Assembly: GCA_034422835.1 (NCBI GenBank)
Contig: DAOUJJ010000007.1
Location: 281,778-345,777, forward strand
DNA: 64,000 nucleotides
Source of the DNA: VXMO01 sp034422835
GTDB lineage: Bacteria > Chloroflexota > Dehalococcoidia > UBA6926
Reading direction: 5' to 3'
The notes under the pieces were generated by a model, which was given only the letters and a program-made list of their open reading frames with translations, did no database searches and was not told the origin of the DNA. Positions 50,975-59,236 of the stretch are shown piece after piece; within the stretch, counting starts at the first letter, position 1, and each line of letters opens with the position of its first letter. The position numbers and the translations under genes are program-made.

Positions 50975-51727
50975 TTAGGGGACGTCCATGTTGCGGAGTT
51001 GGATGAGGGTCAGGCCGAGGAACACAATCAATACGGCGGCCGCTCCTCCGAGCACAACCTCAAGTTGAATGGCGGTCGCTCCGACATCACCAATGGCGGC
51101 CAGGGATTCTCCACCCACCTCTGACATCGTAATCAGGCTGTAGCTGCGGATGCTCAGGTATCGGATGCCGTCAAAAATGCCTGCCGCGAATCCCTCCCAC
51201 ACAACCACGTACACGATTGCCAGGCCGAGAGCCTGCGATGAAATAAGCCCAAGCCACATGAACACGGCGGAATAGGCAAGCACACCGACCACAAGCCCTG
51301 TCAGCACGCCAAGAATGGGTCTGATCACGGCGTCGTAGTTGCCTATGCTGCCGGCGTCCTGCGCGAAAGCAACCACGGCCATCACTGTGCCAAATACCAG
51401 CAGGGGCGCCATGCCGAGAATCACAACCGCGAGATACTTCGCGGCGACAATCTGCCAACGCGCCACGGGCCGCAGCATGATAAACGACAGCGTTCGATCC
51501 TCAACGTCATCGCCCAGGGCGGTTGTCGCAAGTATCGCGACGACAAGCGGCAGCACCGCGGCGACGAGCAGCAGGTCAAAGAGGCCGGTTATCTGATTCG
51601 TGTAGTCATCGGTGAGGTAGCGAACCAGAATTGCCATGCCGACGGGGGCGGCGGCAAACAGCAACAGGATCACCTGGCGGCGCACACCGGTCAGTTGGCG
51701 GAGCGTGAGTGAAAAAACTGTCAGCAT
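50975..51727 (-). CDS. ABC-2 type transporter permease
   Basis: This 250-residue membrane protein has six predicted spans with the ABC-2 permease pattern (RQLTGVRRQVILLLFAAAPVGMAIL at the start; LRPVARWQIVAAKYLAVVILG, the conserved coupling segment, near 85-110). It lies 2 bases after its ATPase and is last in a four-gene operon of alternating permeases and ATPases. The exported substrate is unknown. Confidence 0.85.
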   Translation of the reverse strand: MLTVFSLTLRQLTGVRRQVILLLFAAAPVGMAILVRYLTDDYTNQITGLFDLLLVAAVLPLVVAILATTALGDDVEDRTLSFIMLRPVARWQIVAAKYLAVVILGMAPLLVFGTVMAVVAFAQDAGSIGNYDAVIRPILGVLTGLVVGVLAYSAVFMWLGLISSQALGLAIVYVVVWEGFAAGIFDGIRYLSIRSYSLITMSEVGGESLAAIGDVGATAIQLEVVLGGAAAVLIVFLGLTLIQLRNMDVP

Positions 51728-51729
51728 AT

Positions 51730-52692
51730 CTAGCGCTCCACGATGTAGGTGAATACGCTCTCAAGCGATTCATCCTGCGGCTCTACCGTCTGAAGAACCG
51801 CGCCGGCGTCGCGAGCGGCAGTGGCAATCTGCATCTGGAGCGCAGGCAGGTCATGTGTTAGCAGCAGGATGGACCCGTCATCCTCCATGGTGACGGATGT
51901 CACGGCCTCGCTGCCGATGAGCCCGCCCGCCAACGCGCGCTGATTCGTGGACGTGACACGAATCCTGTACGGCCTGTCATCCAGGAGTTCACGAATTGAA
52001 TGGAAATCGCCGGACGCCGCCAGTTTGCCACTCACCATCAGAACGACGTTGTCAGCCAGCGTTTCCACCTCTTCGAGGATGTGGGAGGAAACTACGATGG
52101 TGCGGCCCTCCGAAGCCAGCCTGCGGGCGAGATCATGGAACTCCAGGCGTTGGCGCGGATCGGTGCCGTTCAGGGGTTCATCCAGGACGAGAACGGGCGG
52201 GTCATGCACAAGCGTGGCAGCGAGCCGCATCCGCTGCCTCATGCCGCGTGAATACGTGGAGAGACGGCGGTCCTGCGCGTCCACGAGATTGACCGATTCG
52301 ATGGCCTTATCAACAGCTTCCGGGATATTCGAGAGCTTGTGCATCCGTGCAGAGAATTCAACGAACTCTCTACCGGTGTAAAAGTCGTAGACGGCCTGAT
52401 GCTCGGTCATAACACCGATCCGGCGATAGAGCTGTGTATCACCGCGCGCCGGCTGCCCAAGCACGGTAACCGTGCCGCGGGATGTCGCGGACAGGCCGGT
52501 CATCATATGCAGGAGCGTGGTCTTGCCCGCGCCGTTTGGGCCCAGAAGTCCCGTGATGCCGGGGCCGATCTCCAGCGAGACTTCATTCACCGCAACGACG
52601 TTGCCAAACCACTTGGAAACGTTGTCAACGACGATGGTGGCGTCCGAAGAGGGTTCCACGTTGTTGCCCACGTTGGCCTCATCGGTACTCAT
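51730..52692 (-). CDS. ABC transporter ATP-binding protein
   Basis: This 320-residue ATPase has Walker A GPNGAGKTT near 55, a Q-loop, the signature STYSRGMRQRMRLAATL near 150, and Walker B VLVLDEPLNGTDP. A C-terminal regulatory domain of about 90 residues follows, as in export-type ABC-2 systems. The ATG at 52692 overlaps the stop of the permease upstream by 4 bases; the longer frame (52719) lies inside it. It serves the permease at 50975-51727 or both permeases. Confidence 0.93.
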   Translation of the reverse strand: MSTDEANVGNNVEPSSDATIVVDNVSKWFGNVVAVNEVSLEIGPGITGLLGPNGAGKTTLLHMMTGLSATSRGTVTVLGQPARGDTQLYRRIGVMTEHQAVYDFYTGREFVEFSARMHKLSNIPEAVDKAIESVNLVDAQDRRLSTYSRGMRQRMRLAATLVHDPPVLVLDEPLNGTDPRQRLEFHDLARRLASEGRTIVVSSHILEEVETLADNVVLMVSGKLAASGDFHSIRELLDDRPYRIRVTSTNQRALAGGLIGSEAVTSVTMEDDGSILLLTHDLPALQMQIATAARDAGAVLQTVEPQDESLESVFTYIVER

Positions 52693-53831
52693 GTCACGTA
52701 CCTCCGATACCGCGCCCACATGAGGAACACCGGCAGCAGAACCCAGGCGGCATAGGCGATGACTGCGTAGTAGTCGGGGTGCCTGGCGACCAGACGGCGG
52801 TACGTGTTGGACTGAACGTCCTCAAACAGCAGGTCCGTTATGAACACCGTCGAGCCGGTTGGATCCGCAAACACAACCCATTGACCAATGTCCGGATTAA
52901 GGATCGGTTCAGGTGCAGAGATTCCGTCGGTCTCATACGTTCGTACGGTGCCGCCTTCCAGTGCCTCTTCCACCTCGGCGCGGGACATCCTGTACTGGCG
53001 CTCCTCGCCTGATTCAAGCTCAACCATGAACACGATCTCTGCATCGTCCGGGAGGGATCGGGTGGCGTCAATGAATTGATCGCTGACGGCCAACTCTTCT
53101 TCGGAGATGGGGCGTGTGGTCGTTACGGTCGACGCAGTAAAGTCAATCGGCTCAGTCAGGAACCCAATGGCCGTGCTTATCACCAATGTGCCGCCGATGA
53201 CGACCGCGGCGGCATAGGCGCGGCGCGGTGTGAACGCGGCGATGCCGAGCGGGATGGCGGTCAGGAACGCCCCAATAACAGCGGCGCCCAGCAAGATGCC
53301 GAAATACTCTTGCCACGTACCCTGCAATTCCTGCCACGCGTTGCCGGACAGCAGCACGTACCCGGTGAGGAGAAGCAGCGGTCCAAGCGAGATGATAATC
53401 GTGGTGACAAGGAAGAACGCCAGCCATCTCGCAGCCAGATAATCGGTTATCATCGCAGGTCGAACAAGATACAGGCTGAGCACGTTGTCCCGCCGGTCGG
53501 GAATCAGCAGGTTGGGGGCCATGATTCCGGCAAGTATCAACATGAGCAGCGCCGTAATCGGGAAGTAGTCGCCCAATTCGACAGGCCGGGAATCAACGCC
53601 AAGCAGCGAGCCGGTAAGAACGGCAATGACGAGAATGATCGCCGCAGGCACTACGGACGTGAGGAGCAGGAGAACCGGCAGGATCTTGGCGCGCCCGCCA
53701 CGACCCAACCCAAGAGTCTGGCGTACTCCTGCGGTGAACAGGGCGATGCGGGCGCGGCTGCGGCCTTGCCGCGGACCGTCATACCGCTGATAGCCGATGT
53801 CAAAGAGCTGGCCTGCAGGACGCGTTTCCAT
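52689..53831 (-). CDS. ABC-2 type transporter permease with extracytoplasmic insertion
   Basis: This 380-residue membrane protein starts LFDIGYQRYDGPRQGRSRARIALFTAGVRQTLG, a motif typical of these ABC-2-family permeases. Five helices are followed by a soluble insertion of about 110 residues (about 230-340, from TEPIDFTASTV to the FADPTG segment) before a last helix, probably outside the membrane. It is 5 bases after the ATPase at 53837-54751 and overlaps the next ATPase. It is probably paired with the upstream ATPase. Confidence 0.82.
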   Translation of the reverse strand: METRPAGQLFDIGYQRYDGPRQGRSRARIALFTAGVRQTLGLGRGGRAKILPVLLLLTSVVPAAIILVIAVLTGSLLGVDSRPVELGDYFPITALLMLILAGIMAPNLLIPDRRDNVLSLYLVRPAMITDYLAARWLAFFLVTTIIISLGPLLLLTGYVLLSGNAWQELQGTWQEYFGILLGAAVIGAFLTAIPLGIAAFTPRRAYAAAVVIGGTLVISTAIGFLTEPIDFTASTVTTTRPISEEELAVSDQFIDATRSLPDDAEIVFMVELESGEERQYRMSRAEVEEALEGGTVRTYETDGISAPEPILNPDIGQWVVFADPTGSTVFITDLLFEDVQSNTYRRLVARHPDYYAVIAYAAWVLLPVFLMWARYRRYVT

Positions 53832-53836
53832 CGTGG

Positions 53837-54751
53837 CTAGTCGTCCGGGCCGTCCCGGAATATCTCCGTCAACATACGGCGGCGGAATGCCATGCGGCGC
53901 AGCGGCGCTTGTGCCTCGATCAGGGTATCCTGGATGGCTTGCGCATGGCTCCCATCCTCTTGTGCGCCGACGAGCACGACGTTGCCATCCCGCTGTGCCT
54001 CGATGTTTCGTGAGGCCAGCGCGGCAATCACCTCATCGTGCCGCGCGTCAACCTCAACGGCGAGGACGTCCGTGTTCTCCGTGAAACCGGTGACACTGCC
54101 CTGCTGTGTGACCCGCCCCGCCTCCAGCACGATGATGTTGTCACACGTCCGCTCCACCTCGCCCATCAGGTGCGAGGAAAAGACAATGCTGATGCCGAAG
54201 TCGCGCCCCGTGCGTCTGACAAGATCAAGCATTTCGTCGCGGCCTCCCGGGTCGAGCCCGGCCGTCGGCTCATCCAGCAGGACAAGGCGTGGGTCATGGA
54301 CGATTGCCTGCGCGAGCTTGACGCGCTGCTTCATGCCGGTCGAGTACTCGCCGATGCTGCGGTAGCGCGCTTCATCAAGGCCGACGTGGCGCATGGTATC
54401 GGCGGCGCGTGTGCGAGCCTGCGCAGGGGGCAAACCGCTGACCTGCGCCATGTGTGTGAGGAACTCTGAGGCGTTGACGGACGTTGGGAGACAGTCATGC
54501 TCCGGCATATAGCCGATCAGGGACCTGGCATTCACATCGTGATATGGCTGGGCGCCCATTACCTGGGCAACGCCCTGTGTGGGTTGGAGTAGGCCAAGAA
54601 AAAGCTTGATCGCCGTGCTCTTGCCCGCGCCGTTGGGGCCCAATAGGCCCGTTATTCCATCCCCGACGTTGAAGGTGACGTTATCGAGGGCGAGAACTCT
54701 GCCATAGCGTTTGGTGAGGTTTGTGGCTTCAAGAAGGGACTCTGATTCCAT
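53837..54751 (-). CDS. ABC transporter ATP-binding protein
   Basis: This 304-residue ATPase has Walker A GPNGAGKST near 40, signature EYSTGMKQRVKLAQAI near 135, and Walker B LVLLDEPTAGLDPGGR. It is a paralogue of the second ATPase in the operon and has a similar C-terminal extension. The ATG at 54751 is used; the 10-residue-longer frame starts within the inverted repeat. It heads the four-gene ABC operon, which reads ATPase, permease, ATPase, permease. Confidence 0.93.
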   Translation of the reverse strand: MESESLLEATNLTKRYGRVLALDNVTFNVGDGITGLLGPNGAGKSTAIKLFLGLLQPTQGVAQVMGAQPYHDVNARSLIGYMPEHDCLPTSVNASEFLTHMAQVSGLPPAQARTRAADTMRHVGLDEARYRSIGEYSTGMKQRVKLAQAIVHDPRLVLLDEPTAGLDPGGRDEMLDLVRRTGRDFGISIVFSSHLMGEVERTCDNIIVLEAGRVTQQGSVTGFTENTDVLAVEVDARHDEVIAALASRNIEAQRDGNVVLVGAQEDGSHAQAIQDTLIEAQAPLRRMAFRRRMLTEIFRDGPDD

Positions 54752-54758
54752 AACGCAA

Positions 54759-54802
54759 GGATAGCGGATTCGGATTGTCAAGCCAATCCGAATCCGCTAT
54801 CC
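54759..54802. repeat. Perfect 19-bp inverted repeat with 6-base loop
   Basis: GGATAGCGGATTCGGATTG (54759-54777) is perfectly complementary to 54784-54802 around TCAAGC. It lies between the PEP-mutase/ICL gene and the ABC operon, 7 bases from the latter's ATG. It may be a terminator stem, though no T run follows it on the minus strand, or a regulatory or attenuating hairpin. Confidence 0.85.
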
Positions 54803-54828
54803 GCGCAAAAAATTATGCTCATGCGTTC

Positions 54829-55692
54829 TTAAAGAGTTTCCTCCTCAAGCTGCTGCCATGCCGCGAGACCGAGAATCTCATTCCGGTCATTGAGCGGCAT
54901 AGTGCCGTCAACAAGGTTGGTGTTATCGCCCTGCTCTTTCAGGGCATTCAGGCTGTCCTGCACGGCTTTTGCCGCGGAGCCGATGGCGAGGCCGGAATAG
55001 CCGATGAGGGTGTAGCCCATGTCAGCGAGTTTGGCGGCGGGGAGAAGAGGCGTCTTGCCGCCCTCCGTCAGAACGACCATGAATTTCCCCTGCCCGACCA
55101 GTTTCGGGAATTTTTGCAGTTCATCCACCGTGCCCGGGCCGGCGAGGAATGCCATGTCTGCGCCGGCGTCAAGATAGGCGCGTGCGCGTTTCGCCGCGCC
55201 CTCAATCCCCTCGGTTTCCACGGCATCCGTGCGGGCAATAATGAGGAAGTCGTTGTCGCGACGCGCGCCGAGAGCGGCTTTCAGTTTGCCGAGCATCGCC
55301 TCTGTCGGGATGACGGTTGTTCCGGCGAGATGGGCACAGCGCTTGGGGTCTTCCTGATCCTCCATGAACAGACCGGCGAGTCCGGCGTCCTCCATGGCTC
55401 GTATCGTGTGCGCAGCCTGCAGCGGGCCGCCATAGCCGGTGTCGGCATCGGCGATGACAGGGATGGTGACGGCTGCGGCGATGCGGCGGGCCTGTCCCAC
55501 AACGTCCTCGCGTGAAAGCAGGCCAACGTCCGGCAGGCCAAAGGCAGAGGCGGCGACGGAAGAGCCGCTGATGCCTGCGGCGGGGAAACCTGCGGCCTCT
55601 ATGAGCTTGGCGGAGAAGGCATCATAGGCGAATGGGACGATGAGGGGGGACGGGGCGTCCAGGAGTTGGCGTAGGGTTGTTGTCAATGCCAT
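54829..55692 (-). CDS. Isocitrate lyase/PEP mutase-family enzyme
   Basis: This 287-residue TIM barrel belongs to the ICL/PEPM superfamily. The Mg-binding VIADADTGYG is near 85, and the catalytic loop reads DQEDPKRCAHLAG (Cys in place of the usual KRCGH). FMVVLTEGGKTPLLP near 210 is also conserved. Likely reactions are cleavage of a 2-methylisocitrate- or oxaloacetate-like compound. It overlaps the isochorismatase-family gene by one base (TAATG), which suggests a shared catabolic route. The exact substrate is not determined. Confidence 0.87.
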   Translation of the reverse strand: MALTTTLRQLLDAPSPLIVPFAYDAFSAKLIEAAGFPAAGISGSSVAASAFGLPDVGLLSREDVVGQARRIAAAVTIPVIADADTGYGGPLQAAHTIRAMEDAGLAGLFMEDQEDPKRCAHLAGTTVIPTEAMLGKLKAALGARRDNDFLIIARTDAVETEGIEGAAKRARAYLDAGADMAFLAGPGTVDELQKFPKLVGQGKFMVVLTEGGKTPLLPAAKLADMGYTLIGYSGLAIGSAAKAVQDSLNALKEQGDNTNLVDGTMPLNDRNEILGLAAWQQLEEETL

Positions 55693-56459
55693 TAGAGGGT
55701 GGCGGCGCTTTCCGTGCGGGCGGGGACGGAGTCGAGGATGGGTTCGAGTTCATCAAGGGGCATGACGTCTGCGTATTTCTGGGCGATGTCGAACAGGTTG
55801 ATGGCATGGGACGCCTGCCCGCGATCCCAAACGCAGTCCTCGGGCACGATGCAACGGAAACCGTAGCTCATGCCATCGACGACGGTGCCGCGCACACATC
55901 CGCTGGTGGTGCATCCAACGACAACGAGCGTGTCCGCGCCTGCCGCGACAAGCTGGGTGACGAGGTTTGTGCCAAAGAAGATCGAGGGAAACCGCTTGTA
56001 GATGATGACGTCCTCGGGTTCGGGCGTGAGCGGCTCAACGATCTGCGCGCCGCGGCTGCCGGGGAGGTTGTAGTCGGCTGAGAGGGACGGAATCTTGTCC
56101 GTGTAGCGCGCGCCCTCCTGCACACCGGTGCGCTCACCCTGCGCGTACATGACGGGCCAGCCCTTTGCTCGGAAGACCTTAACCAGTTGCTCAATCTTGT
56201 CGACGGCGCGCCATGCATCCTCGCCGACGGCAGTGGCGTATTGCTTCATCGCCTCCTGGATGGGGACGGGGCCTTCACCGGTGGTGCGGTACTGGGCATC
56301 GATGATCAGGAGCGCCGGGCGCTCGCCGACGCCAACGCTCGCGCCGAAGCCACTCTTGGCGTAGATCTCCCGGTCGCGGTCGCTGATAAATGCGTCCCAC
56401 GGGCGTGAGCGCCCTTCGACAGGCTCAGGGTGAGCGGCGTGCTGTCCGTTTGTTGTCAT
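55692..56459 (-). CDS. Isochorismatase-family hydrolase (N-carbamoylsarcosine amidase-like)
   Basis: This 255-residue cysteine hydrolase has ALLIIDAQYRTTGEG (catalytic Asp), a Lys in IIYKRFPSIFFGT and the nucleophile Cys in VVVGCTTSGCVRGTVVDG near 185. It resembles N-carbamoylsarcosine amidohydrolase and related amidases. Residues 9-17 (AHPEPVEGR) are the translation of a family C repeat, so the N-terminus has been extended by repeat DNA or the true start is further in. It is coupled to the downstream PEP-mutase/ICL gene. Confidence 0.87.
   Translation of the reverse strand: MTTNGQHAAHPEPVEGRSRPWDAFISDRDREIYAKSGFGASVGVGERPALLIIDAQYRTTGEGPVPIQEAMKQYATAVGEDAWRAVDKIEQLVKVFRAKGWPVMYAQGERTGVQEGARYTDKIPSLSADYNLPGSRGAQIVEPLTPEPEDVIIYKRFPSIFFGTNLVTQLVAAGADTLVVVGCTTSGCVRGTVVDGMSYGFRCIVPEDCVWDRGQASHAINLFDIAQKYADVMPLDELEPILDSVPARTESAATL
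56412..56437 (+). repeat. Repeat family C
   Basis: A copy with core CCCTTCGACAGGCTCAGGG inside the N-terminal coding part of the isochorismatase-family gene. Confidence 0.85.
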
Positions 56460-56470
56460 TTGGTTCCCTC

Positions 56471-56525
56471 AGATTCTTCGCTGCGCTCAGAATGACACTG
56501 GGTTCCCGCTTTCGCGGGGATGACG
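56471..56525 (+). repeat. Repeat families A and B
   Basis: A family A copy (56471-56496) and a family B copy (56501-56525) fill the 72-base gap between two minus-strand genes, both in + orientation. Confidence 0.85.
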
Positions 56526-56531
56526 AAGGGG

Positions 56532-57212
56532 TCAGTTCTTGGAGATGAGGGGGTTCAGCAGGTCGGCCAGCGTGGCGATGGTGCGCGTCTGCACCCACAC
56601 CTTACCCTCGCCGCGGAACTTCATGACCAAGCCCTCGCCGCCCCCGATGAGCGAGACGAGGCCGCCGACCTTGCCGATGGAGTATTCGACGCCATCCGTG
56701 AACGCGACAAGGTGGCCGGTGTCGACCACCAATTCCTGGCCGCCTGAGACAGCCAGTTCCTTGATCGCGCCGTAGCAGTTGCAGAAGACCGTGCCGGTAG
56801 CGCGCTCCGTGTAGGCGCGCAGGAAGAAGAGGTTCTCACCGCTGAACAGGCCGCGCATCCCCTGGAACTTTGTGTCCAGTTCCACGTTCAAATCGGACGC
56901 GAGGAACGAACCGCCCTGGATATAGAGGTTCTGGCCCGGCTCAAGATCAAACGACTTCACATCTCCAGGAACGGTCGAGGCAATTCCCACCCAGCCGCCG
57001 CCGGGGCCTCCAGTAAACGTGTTGACGAAGAAGGACTCGCCGGCGACCATGCGGCGCACTTTGCCGAAAAGGCCGCCGCCCGTCATACCCGTCTGCATGT
57101 CAACACCCTGAGAGGTGGCCATTGCGCCGGGTTCAACCTTGATCGACTCGCCCTGATCAAGCTCCACCGTCAGATAGGAATACGCCGGATCGAACTCGGT
57201 TGTCACCTTCAT
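56532..57212 (-). CDS. TIGR00266/AIM24-family protein
   Basis: This 226-residue protein is of the TIGR00266 (AIM24) family. It is a beta-rich, double-psi-like fold with GAMATSQGVDMQTGMTGGGLFGKVRRMVAGESFFVNTF at about 30-65 and the repeated G-rich GPGGGWVGIA / LVSLIGGGEGLVMKF segments. The biochemical role is unknown; homologues are often membrane-associated or linked to stress. The ATG at 57212 has a perfect AGGAGG site. It stands alone. Confidence 0.9.
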   Translation of the reverse strand: MKVTTEFDPAYSYLTVELDQGESIKVEPGAMATSQGVDMQTGMTGGGLFGKVRRMVAGESFFVNTFTGGPGGGWVGIASTVPGDVKSFDLEPGQNLYIQGGSFLASDLNVELDTKFQGMRGLFSGENLFFLRAYTERATGTVFCNCYGAIKELAVSGGQELVVDTGHLVAFTDGVEYSIGKVGGLVSLIGGGEGLVMKFRGEGKVWVQTRTIATLADLLNPLISKN

Positions 57213-57284
57213 GTTTTCCTCCTGTGAACAGGGGTTGATGGACTGCCTTCTGCCCCGTTTCCTCACTCCATGATAACGGTCGAA

Positions 57285-58211
57285 TCACAGTAAAGAGGCA
57301 TTTATCGCTCCGCCCATCTCACGCCACGCAGCCAAAACCTGTGCCAGCTCATCGGATGTGGGGGCGTCGCGTGTGCCCGGACGAGAGACGTTGACGCCGG
57401 CGGCGGCCGTTGCGCCGAGCAGTGCATCGGTGAATTCGTGCCCTTCGGCTTCGAGAGCGGCGAGCGCGCCATGAAAGGCGTCCCCTGCCCCAACACTGTT
57501 GACCGGATTCATGCCGAGTTCCGTGAGCGGGAGCGGCGGCACGTCGATGAGTTGACCGTTCACGAGGTCAATGACCGTTGCCCCCTGCCCGCCCTGCTTG
57601 AGGATGATGCGGTTGGTCCAGCCCTCGTCTCGCAACCGTTGAGCGATGACGCGAGGGCTGTATTCGCTAAATAGCGCCGACGTTTCTTCTTCATTCAAGA
57701 GCAGAGTATCGACACGCCGCGCCAGAGGCCGGACGGCGTCACCGTCGGTTGCCAGGACGCCCGGGTCCCACGAGACACGACACTCGGTGGCCTCCGTGAT
57801 GCTCAGGATTTCTTCGATGACGGAGAGCGGCGGATCGGTAACGGCGCAGTTGCGGGCATTGACAATCATGTCCCGAACGTCGGGTTGGCGAATATGGTCA
57901 GGTGTGAGCAGGTCGTTCGCGCCAAGCGCGCTGGCAATGACGTTCTGGCTGTTGGCATCAACAAGGATGAACGCCTGACCGGACTCAGTTTCCGGGATCG
58001 TCACGATACCGTCCCCAGACACTCTCTCCGCGCGCAGGATGTCGCGCTGCTGCGCCGCGATAGCGTCATCACCAAGCGCTCCAACAAAGGCGACGGCATC
58101 CGGTGAGAGCAATCGCGCGGCAGCGACAGCAACGTTGGCCGCCGTGCCGCCTGGCACACGGGCAACGTCGGAGACTGTGACTTCCTGTCCCGGAGTCGGC
58201 AGTGACTCCAC
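57285..58211 (-). CDS. PfkB-family sugar kinase (true start probably upstream, non-canonical)
   Basis: This ribokinase-type sugar kinase has GGTAANVAVAAARL near its start and the C-terminal signature NSVGAGDAFHGALAAL with the catalytic Asp. The first ATG/GTG/TTG in frame is the GTG at 58211, but conserved N-terminal sequence (VVAVGAINWDITLFVESLPT) continues upstream to about 58277. No ATG, GTG or TTG lies in that stretch. A GGAGG at 58279-58283 followed by ACG codons (58274, 58268) suggests an ACG start or translational coupling with the overlapping upstream gene. Alternatively a sequence error or frameshift is present. The paired nucleoside hydrolase suggests ribose or a nucleoside as the substrate. 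Confidence 0.85.
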   Translation of the reverse strand: MESLPTPGQEVTVSDVARVPGGTAANVAVAAARLLSPDAVAFVGALGDDAIAAQQRDILRAERVSGDGIVTIPETESGQAFILVDANSQNVIASALGANDLLTPDHIRQPDVRDMIVNARNCAVTDPPLSVIEEILSITEATECRVSWDPGVLATDGDAVRPLARRVDTLLLNEEETSALFSEYSPRVIAQRLRDEGWTNRIILKQGGQGATVIDLVNGQLIDVPPLPLTELGMNPVNSVGAGDAFHGALAALEAEGHEFTDALLGATAAAGVNVSRPGTRDAPTSDELAQVLAAWREMGGAINASLL

Positions 58212-58273
58212 GAACAGGGTGATATCCCAGTTGATGGCCCCAACGGCTACGACGAGGGGCGTTTGCGTAGTCG

Positions 58274-59218
58274 TTACGCCTCCTGCGTCAGCCGCCCCAA
58301 CAAGAGTTCAAGGAAACGGGGGCCGTCAACGGCCGTCGCAACGGCAATTTGCGGGCCGTCGCTGCGTCGGGAACCGGGGCGGCGGTCCACGATGGTCTGC
58401 CCGCGCACCGACCCGTCCTGTGTGATGATCTCAATGGGGTAGTTTTCGAGTCGCATGAGCGTGGGGTCGATGACGTAGGCAACGGCCTGCGCATCATGGA
58501 TATTGACGACGCCGAAACGTTCGAGCACCTGCGTGCTTATGAGGGCGGCAGTTTGCGCGTAGGGATCGGCGCTGTTGCGGAGCATCTCGTGGCGCTCAGG
58601 GTTGATGGATGCGGTGGGGTCGGTGGTGACATCGAGTCCGACTGCCGTAATGGGGATGTCGGCCTGAACGAGTTCGGCGGCAGCTTCGGGATCAGCCCAG
58701 ATGTTGAACTCGGAGACGGTGGTGACGTTGCCGTGACCGTATGGCGTGAGGGCAAATGCGCCGCCCATCAGAACAACGCTGCTCAAGCGTGCGAATGCGT
58801 CCGGGGCTTCTCGCATAAGGTGGGCGATGTTTGTCATGGGGCCCGTGGGAATGAGGGTGATCTCGCCCGGCTCGTGCGCCATAACGATGTCGGAGATGAA
58901 TTGAACGGCGGGGCGTTCATCAAAGGTCATTTGGGTGGGCTGAGGGACAGGGGCGCCGCCGAGGCCGTCGTTGCCGTGGACATGCAGCGCGGCCTCAGGC
59001 TCGCGGGTGAGCGGTTTGGCTGCGCCACGTGCGACGGGTATTTCCGTCCTTCCTGCCGCTTCCAGCACGCGCAGCACGTTGTTGGCAGTGTTTGCCAGTG
59101 GGGCGTTGCCGGCGACAGCCGTGATGCCGAGGACTTCCAGTTCGGGGGAGCGGAGCGCGAGGAGGATGGCGAGCGAATCATCAACGCCGACATCCATATC
59201 GAGGATCACTTTAGGCAA
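58274..59218 (-). CDS. Nucleoside hydrolase (IUNH family)
   Basis: This 314-residue nucleoside hydrolase has the calcium-site motif DMDVGVDDSLAILLALR at the N-terminus, NAPLANTANNVLRVLE, a TGPMTNIA loop and the active-site His in VNIHDAQAVAYVID. It frees a base from a ribonucleoside; the adjacent PfkB kinase could phosphorylate the sugar. The start codon appears to be TTG at 59218. The stop overlaps the N-terminal region of the kinase. It lies next to the NuoF-like gene, 18 bases downstream of it. Confidence 0.92.
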   Translation of the reverse strand: MPKVILDMDVGVDDSLAILLALRSPELEVLGITAVAGNAPLANTANNVLRVLEAAGRTEIPVARGAAKPLTREPEAALHVHGNDGLGGAPVPQPTQMTFDERPAVQFISDIVMAHEPGEITLIPTGPMTNIAHLMREAPDAFARLSSVVLMGGAFALTPYGHGNVTTVSEFNIWADPEAAAELVQADIPITAVGLDVTTDPTASINPERHEMLRNSADPYAQTAALISTQVLERFGVVNIHDAQAVAYVIDPTLMRLENYPIEIITQDGSVRGQTIVDRRPGSRRSDGPQIAVATAVDGPRFLELLLGRLTQEA

Positions 59219-59236
59219 CGGACTGCTCCTGTCGTG

